Source: Paraburkholderia largidicola (GTDB lineage Bacteria > Pseudomonadota > Gammaproteobacteria > Burkholderiales > Burkholderiaceae). From it: a DNA stretch of 64,000 nt. Positions 7,775-15,659 of the stretch are shown here, in pieces. Where the stretch lies: contig NZ_AP023174.1 of the NCBI RefSeq assembly GCF_013426895.1, positions 2,232,001 through 2,296,000 on the forward strand, given 5' to 3'. Each line of letters begins with the position of its first letter. Position 1 is the first letter of the stretch. The notes beneath the pieces are model-generated. The model saw only the letters and a program-made list of their open reading frames with translations, had not been told where the DNA came from and searched no databases. Made by a program: the position numbers and the translations under genes.

Positions 7775-8977
7775 ATGGACAGTCTGAAAACCGGCACCGA
7801 TACCCTCTTTCTTCTGCTCGGCGCGGCGATGGTGCTCGCGATGCACGCGGGCTTCGCGTTCCTCGAGCTGGGCACGGTCCGCAAGAAAAATCAGGTCAAC
7901 GCGCTGGTGAAGATTCTGGTCGACTTTTCGGTATCGACGATCGCCTATTTCTTCATCGGCTACACGATCGCTTACGGCGTCCAGTTCTACGGCAGCGCCG
8001 AAACGCTCGCCGCGCACAACGGCTATGCGCTGGTGCGCTTCTTCTTCCTGCTGACGTTCGCCGCCGCGATTCCCGCGATCGTGTCGGGCGGCATCGCCGA
8101 GCGCTCGAAATTCAATCCGCAGCTGTTCGCGACCTTCGTGCTGGTCGGGTTCATCTATCCGTTTTTCGAAGGGATCGTCTGGAACGGCCACTACGGCATC
8201 CAGACGTGGCTCACGCAGACGCTCGGCGCGCCGTTCCATGATTTCGCGGGCTCGGTGGTGGTGCACGCGTTCGGCGGCTGGGTGGCGCTGCCCGCCGTGA
8301 TGCTGCTCGGCGCGCGCCACGGCCGCTATACGCGCGACGGCCGCATCGCCGCCCATCCGCCGTCGAACATTCCGTTTCTCGCCCTCGGCGCGTGGGTGCT
8401 GGCCGTCGGCTGGTTCGGCTTCAACGTGATGAGCGCGCAGACCATCGACAAGATCAGCGGCCTCGTCGCCGTCAACTCGCTGATGGCGATGGTCGGCGGC
8501 ACGCTGACCGCGTGGCTCGCGGGCCGCAACGACCCGGGCTTCACGTACAACGGCCCGCTCGCGGGACTGGTGGCCGTGTGCGCCGGCTCGGACGTGATGC
8601 ATCCGCTCGGCGCGCTGGTGACGGGCGCGGTCGCAGGCGTGCTGTTCGTCTATATGTTCACGATCGTGCAGAACCGCTGGCGCATCGACGACGTGCTGGG
8701 CGTGTGGCCGCTGCACGGTCTGTGCGGCGCATGGGGCGGCATCGCGGCGGGCATTTTCGGCCAGCACGCGCTGGGCGGACTGGGCGGCGTGTCGTTTGTG
8801 GCGCAGGTGATCGGCACGCTCGGCGGCGTCGTGTTTGCGACGCTCGGCGGCACGATCGTCTATGGCGCGATCCGGATGACCGTCGGGCTGCGCATCGACC
8901 AGGAAAACGAGTTCAACGGCGCCGACCTGTCGATCCACAAGATTACCTCGACGCCGGAACGCGAGACGGTCGGGTGA
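7775..8977 (+). CDS. amtB: Ammonium channel/transporter (Amt family)
   Basis: A 400-residue integral membrane protein with about 11 helices. The twin-His pore is visible: VVVHAFGGW (first His, with the preceding DFAGS motif) and WPLHGLCGAWGG (second His). The Amt signature DFAGSVVVHAFGG is intact. It conducts ammonia/ammonium across the inner membrane, normally under nitrogen limitation and gated by a PII protein. No glnK gene is adjacent, unlike the usual glnK-amtB pair, so the PII partner must be encoded elsewhere. The start at 7775 is favoured because the 5' sigma-54 promoter leaves room for it and it opens into the first helix without a cleavable signal. Nitrogen control by NtrC/sigma-54 is inferred from the upstream sites. 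Confidence 0.93.
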   Translation: MDSLKTGTDTLFLLLGAAMVLAMHAGFAFLELGTVRKKNQVNALVKILVDFSVSTIAYFFIGYTIAYGVQFYGSAETLAAHNGYALVRFFFLLTFAAAIPAIVSGGIAERSKFNPQLFATFVLVGFIYPFFEGIVWNGHYGIQTWLTQTLGAPFHDFAGSVVVHAFGGWVALPAVMLLGARHGRYTRDGRIAAHPPSNIPFLALGAWVLAVGWFGFNVMSAQTIDKISGLVAVNSLMAMVGGTLTAWLAGRNDPGFTYNGPLAGLVAVCAGSDVMHPLGALVTGAVAGVLFVYMFTIVQNRWRIDDVLGVWPLHGLCGAWGGIAAGIFGQHALGGLGGVSFVAQVIGTLGGVVFATLGGTIVYGAIRMTVGLRIDQENEFNGADLSIHKITSTPERETVG

Positions 8978-9102
8978 TGGCATCCGGCGCACGACTGCAA
9001 GCGCGTCGCGTCTGGTGTAATCTCGCGTTTCCGGGATCGGGACATGCCGTTCGGCGCGCCGCCGATCCTTCATACAAACGCGCGCGCCGATGATAGACTT
9101 GC

Positions 9103-9155
9103 GCGCGCCGGAGATGGCATTCTCCTAAACCGCCCTCGTGGCTGATGATGCCTGC
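9103..9155 (+). ncRNA. Fluoride riboswitch (crcB motif RNA)
   Basis: The conserved crcB-motif blocks are present in order and spacing: GGAGATGGCATTCTCC, then TAAACCGCC, then GGCTGATGATGCCTGC. The first block forms the small hairpin, and the ACCGCC and GGCTGATG segments supply the pseudoknot and the closing stem. The motif ends about 80 bases before the crcB start codon, so it can control that gene as a fluoride-responsive ON switch. An open frame running through it from 9138 is not the true protein start. Confidence 0.93.
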
Positions 9156-9236
9156 TTCGCCCGGAACCTGCGGACGTTGCAGCGTCACGCCTCGCCGCAG
9201 CCCGGTTCGTCGATGTTCGGCTTTCCAGGCTTGCTC

Positions 9237-9617
9237 ATGTATCTGTCCATTCTTGCCGTCGGTATCGGCGGCGCACTCGGTTCGCTGTTTCGCTGGTTTC
9301 TCGGTCTGCGCCTCAACGCGCTCTTTCCGACGCTGCCGCTCGGCACGCTCGCGTCGAATGTGATCGCGGGCTACATCATCGGCGTGGCCGTCGCGTACTT
9401 CGGTCGCAATCCGCAGATCGCGCCCGAATGGCGGCTCTTCATCATCACGGGCCTGATGGGCGGCCTGTCGACGTTCTCCACGTTTTCCGCCGAAATCGTC
9501 CAGCATCTGCAGCAAGGGCGCCTCAACTGGGCCGCGGGGGAGATCGCGATTCACGTGACCGCGTCGGTCGTCATGACCGTGCTCGGTGTCGCGACAGTGG
9601 CCGCCGTCTCGCGCTGA
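9237..9617 (+). CDS. crcB: Fluoride efflux channel CrcB/FluC
   Basis: A 126-residue, four-helix membrane protein. Family signatures are visible: [10 protein letters not shown] near the N-terminus, [15 protein letters not shown] in helix 2 and [13 protein letters not shown] in helix 3 (the Phe-box/Ser-Thr track region). It forms a dual-topology dimer that exports fluoride. The start at 9237 ([12 protein letters not shown]) matches the usual length and N-terminus of the family; the alternative ATG at 9213 would add eight residues. The fluoride riboswitch upstream supports both identity and control. Confidence 0.95.
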   Translation: MYLSILAVGIGGALGSLFRWFLGLRLNALFPTLPLGTLASNVIAGYIIGVAVAYFGRNPQIAPEWRLFIITGLMGGLSTFSTFSAEIVQHLQQGRLNWAAGEIAIHVTASVVMTVLGVATVAAVSR

Positions 9618-9898
9618 CGGCGCGCGCACACCGCGCCACGGGATGCGTCCGCCCCGATGATGACTGACACCCGCCGTTCATCAAAAGATCATCGCTGAAC
9701 GCCGCCGCGCGCGCGTCGCGTGGCTGTATCATCGACGTCATATGCGGCGGGCATCGTGATAACCGATCATGCACGCACCGCCGCCGAACGCGCGACGAGC
9801 CTCGCATCGTCGCATCGTCGCCAAAAAAGGGCTTGGGCCCGGACGGCGCGCGCGGCGCCCGCTTCGCGCACATCCTATGCAAGCCAGCCGGGGACCTC

Positions 9899-10150
9899 TT
9901 GAAGTACAGATATCTTTCGCGTCGTTCGTTGCTTCCGCTGAAGCGCAGCGCAGAGGAGTTGTCGTTTGCGTTTTCGGAGCTGCTCGCGCAGCCGCTCAGC
10001 CGGCCCGAAGCGGCCGCACGTTTCGAAACCCTGTGGAACGAAGTCAACGACGCCGCGCAGTCATGCGACGACAGCGATGCCGCCTTCACGTACATCGCGT
10101 TGCTGCACAGCATGGACCAGCGCTGGCGGTTCCTGAGATCGATGAACTAG
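9899..10150 (+). CDS. Small hypothetical protein, paralogue of the next gene
   Basis: An 83-residue soluble protein if started at TTG 9899; a longer in-frame start at 9833 is possible. It is not a member of any family I recognise. Residues about 40-75 (FETLWNEVNDAAQ, then YIALLHSM) align with the matching part of the next protein (FERLWDETNALAA, then YIALLKRM), so the two are diverged tandem duplicates separated by 15 bases. Predicted mostly helical. Start uncertain; a GGGGAC run is the only possible ribosome site. Confidence 0.6.
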   Translation: MKYRYLSRRSLLPLKRSAEELSFAFSELLAQPLSRPEAAARFETLWNEVNDAAQSCDDSDAAFTYIALLHSMDQRWRFLRSMN

Positions 10151-10165
10151 CGGGCAAAAACGACC

Positions 10166-10432
10166 GTGTCCTCCGATCAGCCCGACGACGAGCAGACCCA
10201 CGCGGCAGCACGGCCGCCCCGCTTCGCCGACGAAATCGAAAAGGACTTTCTGGATCTGCTGATGTCGGGCATTCCGCCCGATGTCGCGCACGACAAGTTC
10301 GAGCGGCTGTGGGACGAGACGAACGCCCTCGCCGCATCGTCGATGATGACGGCGCGAGGGCTTCCGTATATCGCGCTGCTCAAGCGCATGCATTCGGCGT
10401 TCGCGGAGCGCTATCCGCGCCGAAACGGCTGA
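10166..10432 (+). CDS. Small hypothetical protein, paralogue of the preceding gene
   Basis: An 88-residue, acidic N-terminal, mostly helical protein starting at GTG 10166. It shares the FE-LW-(D/E)-N core and the YIALL helix with the upstream protein, which supports both as real coding genes. The two are in tandem on the same strand and probably co-transcribed. Function unknown. Confidence 0.65.
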   Translation: MSSDQPDDEQTHAAARPPRFADEIEKDFLDLLMSGIPPDVAHDKFERLWDETNALAASSMMTARGLPYIALLKRMHSAFAERYPRRNG

Positions 10433-10480
10433 GCGCGAATGTCCAGGCAGAGCGGCGGCACGCGCGGCCGCCACGCCGAC

Positions 10481-11101
10481 TTACGACTTCGCGGGGCGCC
10501 CCGTCTTGACCGCTTCGAGTTCCTGCACGGCCGCGATCAGCCGTTTGGCCGGCGACACGGCGAGCAGGTTCAGGCCCGCGCGCAGCAGTTCGCTTTTCTT
10601 CACCGAAATGCCCGCATCGAGGCAACGCTGCTTGAGTTCGGCGATTTTCGCGTAGTCGGACTTGGGCATCGTAAAGCTGTCGCGGACGACCTTTTCCTTC
10701 TCTTTCTTCACGCGCGGCTTTTTCTCGACGGCCGTGGCGGGTGCCGGTGCGGCCTTCGCCGTCTTGACGGCCTTGACTGCCTTCGGCGCCTTTGCAGGCT
10801 TCACATTCGCGGCAGGGCTCGCGCTGCCGGCAGGCTTGACTGCCTTTTCCGTCTTCGCGCTCTTTGCCGCTTTCACCGTGCTCGTCGGCTTCGTGACCTT
10901 GGCGGTCTGCGTGGCTTTCGGGGTTGCACTGGCTGCTTCCGGCGCGCTCGCGGGCACCTGTTCGACGGGCGCTGCCCGCTTCGCTTCCGTCGTCCGCGAA
11001 GCCTTGACTGCCGGCTTTTTCGTTTCCGTAGCCGGTTCCTTCGCGCTCTTCGGGAAGTGGAAGGCCTTCCTGGTGGGTTCCTTGATTCGTGGCGTGCTCA
11101 T
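10481..11101 (-). CDS. Ala/Lys/Pro-rich histone-like protein with C-terminal RHH-like domain
   Basis: A 206-residue strongly basic protein. Residues about 1-135 are low-complexity Lys/Ala/Pro/Thr repeats (AKP, KAVK, TAK units), like histone H1-type or AlgP-type DNA-binding tails. Residues about 140-195 (DSFTMPKSDYAKIAELKQRCLDAG and KKSELLRAGLNLL segments) look like a compact helical fold, possibly ribbon-helix-helix: a short strand, then two helices with the SELLR pattern. It probably binds DNA. A GAGGAA ribosome site precedes the ATG. An inverted repeat lies just upstream (11114-11142). The tail is encoded by repetitive GC-rich DNA that is prone to length change. Confidence 0.75.
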   Translation of the reverse strand: MSTPRIKEPTRKAFHFPKSAKEPATETKKPAVKASRTTEAKRAAPVEQVPASAPEAASATPKATQTAKVTKPTSTVKAAKSAKTEKAVKPAGSASPAANVKPAKAPKAVKAVKTAKAAPAPATAVEKKPRVKKEKEKVVRDSFTMPKSDYAKIAELKQRCLDAGISVKKSELLRAGLNLLAVSPAKRLIAAVQELEAVKTGRPAKS

Positions 11102-11113
11102 CGTGTTTCCTCG

Positions 11114-11142
11114 TTAACGGTATAAACAGTATATACGGTTTA
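11114..11142. promoter_or_regulatory. Inverted repeat/AT-rich promoter region of the histone-like gene
   Basis: AACGGTATA and TATACGGTT form arms with one mismatch around a 7-base spacer, within an A/T island that is unusual for this GC-rich region. It lies 13 to 40 bp upstream of the ATG and contains TATACT-like -10 candidates on the minus strand. It could be an autoregulatory operator if the C-terminal domain is RHH-like. Confidence 0.45.
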
Positions 11143-11198
11143 ACGGACAGTGCTGCTCGCCGTCAAATGCGAAGCATGATGTGTGAAGACGGCGCCCG

Positions 11199-12074
11199 CT
11201 ACGCTTCGCGCAGCAACTGCACCGCCTCGCGGCGGCAGGCCTTGCGACGCTCTTTCAGCAACGCAAGGGCCGCGTGCGCCTCGGTCTCGTCGGAGAACAG
11301 ATTGGTGTTTTCGCGCAACAGCGCAATGCTGGCGGTCACGTCGTTGAGTTCGCCGAAGCACTGCTGCAGCTTCTTGAGACGCTTCAGCGTATGGTCGTGG
11401 CCGACGTCGTCGAGCACGGGCCCGAAAAGCTCGATCAGATAGCGAACCTTCTTGCCCGCCTTGCGCACGTCATGGAGCAGCTCATAGTCGGCGCGTTTCG
11501 CGCGGGACGCCTTGCGCATCCGCTTTCGCAGCGACTTCTCGGCGACGTGTACGCGCTTCGCTGCAAACTTCTGCAGTGCGTGCCGTTCGGGCGCCGTGTT
11601 CAATTCCTTCGATGTGCTTGCAAGCGCGCCATGCAGCACGTTGCGTATATCGGCGTTGACGAGCGTCTCGCGGCTCGTGGCCAGCGCGCGCTCACGCGCT
11701 TCGAGCAGGCAGGCGGGTGCGGCGCCCAACGCGCCAGCTTCACTCTCTTCGTTCCTCTCCCCCGCCAGCAGTTCCAGCAGGATGTCCCAGTCGCGCGTCT
11801 TACCGGCGGCATCGGCGAGAAAGCGGTACAGCGAGCGCTGCCGCGTGTTTTCCGGCCTGTCGAGCAGCGGACGATACGCCCACCACAACGAGCGCAAACG
11901 CCGCAGCGCAACGCGCAGCTGATGCAGGGATTCCGGCGAAGCGTCGGCGTGAATGGAGGCGTTGTGCGAAAGCGCTTCGTCGACGAGCGGCGCAGCGAGG
12001 GCGGCGAACGTCGACTCCGCTTGCACTTCGCCGTTGTGTCCGGCGACCTCATGCGTGCGATCGTCGTGTTTCAT
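11199..12074 (-). CDS. CHAD domain protein
   Basis: A 291-residue protein consisting of one CHAD (conserved histidine alpha-helical) domain. Conserved elements include SLHQLRVALRRLRSLWW near residues 48-64 and the second-half motif LLHDVRKAGKKVRYLIELFGP, each with the basic-histidine pattern thought to bind polyphosphate. It lacks the N-terminal CYTH domain found in many relatives, so it is a stand-alone CHAD protein. Known relatives associate with polyphosphate granules. Start at 12074 chosen because the upstream extension has no domain character. Confidence 0.88.
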   Translation of the reverse strand: MKHDDRTHEVAGHNGEVQAESTFAALAAPLVDEALSHNASIHADASPESLHQLRVALRRLRSLWWAYRPLLDRPENTRQRSLYRFLADAAGKTRDWDILLELLAGERNEESEAGALGAAPACLLEARERALATSRETLVNADIRNVLHGALASTSKELNTAPERHALQKFAAKRVHVAEKSLRKRMRKASRAKRADYELLHDVRKAGKKVRYLIELFGPVLDDVGHDHTLKRLKKLQQCFGELNDVTASIALLRENTNLFSDETEAHAALALLKERRKACRREAVQLLREA

Positions 12075-12184
12075 GGGGCCTCGTATTGGGAGCGACAACA
12101 AGATGCCTTGCGATGCATCGATCGATGCAGCACACATCATACGCTTTCCCGATCGCGCCAAAATCGCGTCGTCTGACGCTGCGG

Positions 12185-13015
12185 CTATCTGTCCTGCGGC
12201 AGATGGCGGGCGGCGAAAGTCGGCAGATCCATCACGAGACAGAAGCCCTGGCCTGCTGCGAGCACGCAGTCGCCTGGAACCGCCGCGCGCTCTTCGCGAA
12301 GCGGCTTGCGTCGCAGCGCAACGACGCCCTGAATCCAGCGCCGGAATGCGGGCAACGGCCATCCGCACAACGCGACGTCCGCAGCCTGCACTTCCACGTT
12401 GTCCTCCTGCAGCCAGCCACCGATGTAGTTGCGCGCGCGTAACTGCAATTGCGGGCTCATGACACTCACATGTCCGCTGCCGTTCGCCACGCTCTCGCCG
12501 GGAGCGAGATAGATGAAATAGTGAGGCGCGAGTATCTGCGTACCGGCGACGATATCCTTCGCGCTACGTCCCACGTGACGCGCGGGCAACACGATCTCGC
12601 GCGCATCGGGCGCCGTGTGCGCCCGCATCTCTGTCAGCTTGACGCGTAGTGCTTGAATTTTTTGCCTGCAGGCATTCGTCCAGCGCTGTTCGGCATCGTC
12701 GAAATCGAGTGCGAGCGTGCTGAGGTCGCCCGTATGCATGGACTTCGCATCCGCGAGCGTGCGCCGCGCGGCGACGATCGCCTTCGGCGCGCTCAGCGAG
12801 ATGTACCTCGACAGTTCGCGGTCAACGTCATCGTCATCGATCCGGTATTCGAGCAGGCACCAGCGCAATGACGGATCGTTAAGGGCGACGTCGGCGCGCA
12901 AGATGCGGCCGCCGAGCGCCGTCGTCGCATAGAGATATTCGACTGCCTTGCGCGTCGTCGGCGCGGGCGGTTGGAGTGCAGCCGGATCGGGCTGTGGGAG
13001 ATTCAGGGTGTCCAT
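12185..13015 (-). CDS. Hypothetical protein
   Basis: A 276-residue soluble protein without a signal peptide. There is an Asp-rich segment (YRIDDDDVDRE) and a C-terminal half rich in beta-like stretches (HYFIYLAPGE, LRARNYIGGWLQEDNVEVQ). I do not recognise a family or catalytic motif. The start at 13015 has AGGA six bases upstream; an in-frame ATG at 13021 is possible. It is divergent from the PRC-barrel gene. Confidence 0.6.
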   Translation of the reverse strand: MDTLNLPQPDPAALQPPAPTTRKAVEYLYATTALGGRILRADVALNDPSLRWCLLEYRIDDDDVDRELSRYISLSAPKAIVAARRTLADAKSMHTGDLSTLALDFDDAEQRWTNACRQKIQALRVKLTEMRAHTAPDAREIVLPARHVGRSAKDIVAGTQILAPHYFIYLAPGESVANGSGHVSVMSPQLQLRARNYIGGWLQEDNVEVQAADVALCGWPLPAFRRWIQGVVALRRKPLREERAAVPGDCVLAAGQGFCLVMDLPTFAARHLPQDR

Positions 13016-13222
13016 GTTCATTCCTGCGTCGGTGTTCGCATTGCCGCGCGCAGTTTCAATCAACGCACGGTGATGACCCAGCACAGCTAAAACTACGCCA
13101 CGTCTCCGACGCCTCGCTCGCAGACCAGCACGCACACGGACGTCACGCCTGTCGCGCGCCGCGCGAACGGACAGGCACGCCGGATGCGCTATGCATCCCG
13201 TGGACTTCCAAAGGAGGAAATG

Positions 13223-13690
13223 ATGACCATACTTGACCCGAAAACGAACCCGGCACGTGGCGGCGCAGGCATCGTAGGCGGTGGCGTGGGCGAAGGTCCG
13301 GGGCCTGAAGTGATGGCTGCGGCAACGCTGGATGGCAACAAGGTCGTCTCGTCGGACGGCGAACACGTCGGCAAGATTTCCGACATCATGCTCGACGTGC
13401 GCAGCGGACGCGTCGCCTATGCGGTGCTGTCGGAGGGCGGGTTCCTCGGCATGGGCAGCAATCTGCACGCAATCCCGTGGAGCGCGCTGACCCTCGATAC
13501 CGACGAGAAGGTGTTCCGCGTCGATATCACCGCGCAACGCATCAAGGACGAACCGGGCTTCGACAAGGATCATTGGCCGTCGATGGCCGACGAGACCTGG
13601 GGCACGCAGATGCACCAGTACTACAACCGCGATCCGTACTGGACCACGACGTCGGTGGATCCTGTCGCAGTGCGGGACCCGAGGCTTTGA
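13223..13690 (+). CDS. PRC-barrel domain protein
   Basis: A 155-residue protein with a PRC-barrel fold at about residues 30-110 (NKVVSSDGEHVGKISDIMLDVRSGRVAYAVLS split over two strands, and LHAIPWSALTLD). Such proteins are small beta-barrels linked to RNA metabolism, photosynthetic reaction centre assembly or stress. The N-terminus is Gly-rich and the C-terminus is aromatic. An excellent ribosome site (AAGGAGGA) sits five bases before the ATG at 13223; ATG 13220 is an alternative. A strong terminator follows. Confidence 0.85.
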   Translation: MTILDPKTNPARGGAGIVGGGVGEGPGPEVMAAATLDGNKVVSSDGEHVGKISDIMLDVRSGRVAYAVLSEGGFLGMGSNLHAIPWSALTLDTDEKVFRVDITAQRIKDEPGFDKDHWPSMADETWGTQMHQYYNRDPYWTTTSVDPVAVRDPRL

Positions 13691-13995
13691 TCCCTGGTTG
13701 ACGTTGCTCGCCCGTCGTCTAGCCGGGCGAACGCCACTTTAGCTGCCATCGCGGCGGCCGTCCTGACGGACGGCCGCCGCGCATTTTTATGGGAGTGCGA
13801 CGTTGGACCGAACACGGCATTCCGACACCGGCAATGCGTGAAGTGTTCGTCCGCATCCAACATCGAAGCGTCATCCCGTCGATCCGGATTCAGCTCTACG
13901 GCCCGCAGAAGCCCGCCCCGCCTCATTGAAGCGACGCCATCACCATCGTCGGCACGGTCATTGCGCTTGTTGGCCGTGTCAAACAGGAGCAGGAC
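13691..13995. other. 305-bp intergenic region
   Basis: It contains the terminator at 13751-13790 and the upstream region of the small membrane protein gene. No other gene or motif is seen. Confidence 0.5.
13751..13790 (+). terminator. Intrinsic terminator after the PRC-barrel gene
   Basis: A perfect 13-bp stem (GCGGCGGCCGTCC / GGACGGCCGCCGC) with a 4-base loop, followed by GCATTTTTAT, about 60 bp after the stop codon. Confidence 0.9.
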
Positions 13996-14250
13996 ATGAT
14001 GCGCCACTATCCGGATGCAGCCGAATCGAAATCGATCCGCACGACGACCATCGTCGCGATCGCCGCGCTCGCCCTCATCGCGGCTTGCGGGACTGGGATT
14101 GCGGCACTTTTCGGGCTTCTGCCCGAATCAGAAAATGTCGCCGTCACCGCGACCACGATACCGCTGGTCGATATCTGGCGAAATGAGCCAAGCGCCCCTA
14201 TCCGGCCGCAGTCCGACAACGGGGATTCGGGAACGTCCGTGGAGCAGTGA
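13996..14250 (+). CDS. Small single-pass membrane protein, unknown function
   Basis: An 84-residue protein with one hydrophobic helix (about residues 19-41, VAIAALALIAACGTGIAALF) and a polar C-terminus, possibly periplasmic. A CAGGAG ribosome site precedes two adjacent ATG codons (13996 and 13999). No family recognised. Confidence 0.6.
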   Translation: MMRHYPDAAESKSIRTTTIVAIAALALIAACGTGIAALFGLLPESENVAVTATTIPLVDIWRNEPSAPIRPQSDNGDSGTSVEQ

Positions 14251-14454
14251 CCCGGCACGGTCGACGCGACTCGCATCGACCGTTTCGCCCTCAGCAGGCC
14301 CCCGTTTCACGACATATTTCCCCTCCGCATCGTCCCTGCCAGTTACAAACGCGCGGCGAACCGTCGGAAATAGATCCGGCGAAACGTCGTCGCGTTCTCC
14401 CACAGTCCCGATAGAGCGGACCCAATTACGTGTGAAAAGCACAAATCGAAAGCA

Positions 14455-14487
14455 CAAAAAAAAGGCGCCATGTTTCCATGGCGCCTT
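14455..14487 (-). terminator. Intrinsic terminator, minus strand
   Basis: An 11-bp perfect stem AAGGCGCCATG / CATGGCGCCTT with loop TTTC. Read on the minus strand it is followed by a run of nine T (complement of 14455-14463). No annotated minus-strand gene lies immediately upstream. Confidence 0.85.
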
Positions 14488-14640
14488 CAAAAAGTTCTAG
14501 CCATTCCGAGGGCCGTGCTAGAACCTGAGAGACGGTACTGAAATACTGCTTGGGAAGCGGCGCCGCAGCGACTGCATCTGCTTGAGACACGCGCGCGATT
14601 ACTGCTCGCTTTCGAAATATAGTTCCATTTTTTATGGTAA
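14455..14640 (-). ncRNA. Candidate small RNA ending at an orphan terminator
   Basis: A perfect terminator lies at the left end, and an AT-rich region with TTGACT and a weak -10 lies at the right end, on the minus strand. A transcript of about 150-190 nt would fit between them. A 77-codon frame overlaps it but runs through the terminator stem and has no ribosome site, so a non-coding RNA is more likely. Promoter match is weak. Confidence 0.35.
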
Positions 14641-14822
14641 TGCTGACTAAGTCAAGCAAAATTTAATCGCCGCGGACTGCTTAAAAATTACAGTCCTATA
14701 CAATGAATCATCGTAGGAAAAAGGGACTTAGGCCTTGCTGAGAGAGGGCCTGGGGCGCTTTACTGGAGCCTCCATCCTGAAGCGCGTTCCATAATATTGA
14801 AATAACGTTTCATAAAAACCAC

Positions 14823-15659
14823 ATGAACCAGTCATCGACGCGCCCGGCCGTCATGGATCCCGCAAAGGAAAAAGACGGTTCCGGCGACGAGGTCACCGCG
14901 CTCGCGCGCGGTCTGACGGTGCTCCGGCGGGTCGCAGCCGCCGACGCCCCACTGTCCAACCGCGAACTGACCGAACTGACGGGCATTCCAAAACCGACCG
15001 TCTCCCGGATCACCGCGACCCTGGTGAGCGCCGGCTTTCTGTTCCGCCTGCCCGACAGCGAGCGTTTCGTGCTCACGTCGTCCGTGCTGGAGTTGAGCAA
15101 CGGCTTTCTGCGCAACTTCGACATCCGCGCCCGCTCGCGGCCTTTCCTGATCGAACTGGCCGAGCGGACCTCGCTGTCCGTGCACCTCGCCGTACGCGAC
15201 CGGCTCGAAATGGTCGTCATCGATGCGATCAAGCCGCGCTCCGCCGTGCTGGTGTCGCGCCTCGACGTCGGCTCGCGGATGGACCTGAGCCGCACCGCCG
15301 TCGGCCGCGCGTATCTGGCGGCGCTCACCGACACGGATCGGGAAAAGCTGCTGATCGGCTTGCAGGCCGCTGCCGGCGACGACTGGGGTAACATCAGCGC
15401 CCGGCTCGACGCGGCGCTGCGCGAAACGACCGCGCAAGGCTTCGCGATCGCGACGGGCGAATGGCACGAAGGGCTCAATGCGATAGCGGCCGGCTTCATC
15501 GGGCCTTCGGGCGAACGTTACGCGGTCAATTGCGGCGGCTCCGCGCATCAGTGCCCGCGCGACTGGCTCGTGTCGCGCGCAGCACCGGCGCTGCTCGAAA
15601 CGATCGACCGGATCGTCCACGAGATCGGCGGCACGCCGGGACGCCGGCTCGACGCCTGA
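14823..15659 (+). CDS. IclR family transcriptional regulator
   Basis: A 278-residue regulator. An N-terminal winged helix-turn-helix (about residues 25-85, with LARGLTVLRRV and LTGIPKPTVSRITATL) is followed by an IclR effector-binding domain (about 100-270, with the typical GRAYLAAL and GFAIATGEWHEGLNAIAA motifs). It controls aromatic or small-acid catabolism in many relatives, but no catabolic genes are adjacent here, so its target is unknown. Confidence 0.92.
   Translation: MNQSSTRPAVMDPAKEKDGSGDEVTALARGLTVLRRVAAADAPLSNRELTELTGIPKPTVSRITATLVSAGFLFRLPDSERFVLTSSVLELSNGFLRNFDIRARSRPFLIELAERTSLSVHLAVRDRLEMVVIDAIKPRSAVLVSRLDVGSRMDLSRTAVGRAYLAALTDTDREKLLIGLQAAAGDDWGNISARLDAALRETTAQGFAIATGEWHEGLNAIAAGFIGPSGERYAVNCGGSAHQCPRDWLVSRAAPALLETIDRIVHEIGGTPGRRLDA

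Larger units (their letters stand above)
14251..14822. other. 572-bp intergenic region
   Basis: No convincing gene. The left part has a minus-strand intrinsic terminator (14462-14487) that ends no annotated gene. The stretch from about 14600 to 14710 is AT-rich, with a plausible minus-strand -35 (TTGACT) and a plus-strand -10 (TACAAT at 14699-14704) that may serve the IclR gene. Confidence 0.5.

Noticed and set aside
9138..9236. Longer N-terminal extension for CrcB
   Set aside because: It would translate part of the fluoride riboswitch and adds residues not typical of the family.
14426..14659. 77-codon minus-strand frame near the orphan terminator
   Set aside because: It uses a TTG start without a ribosome site and runs through the terminator stem; listed instead as a small-RNA candidate.
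14701..14790. Possible TPP riboswitch upstream of the IclR gene (contains GCTGAGA)
   Set aside because: The second conserved block of the TPP motif (TGAACCTGATCTGG-like) is missing, and the gene behind it is not a thiamine gene.
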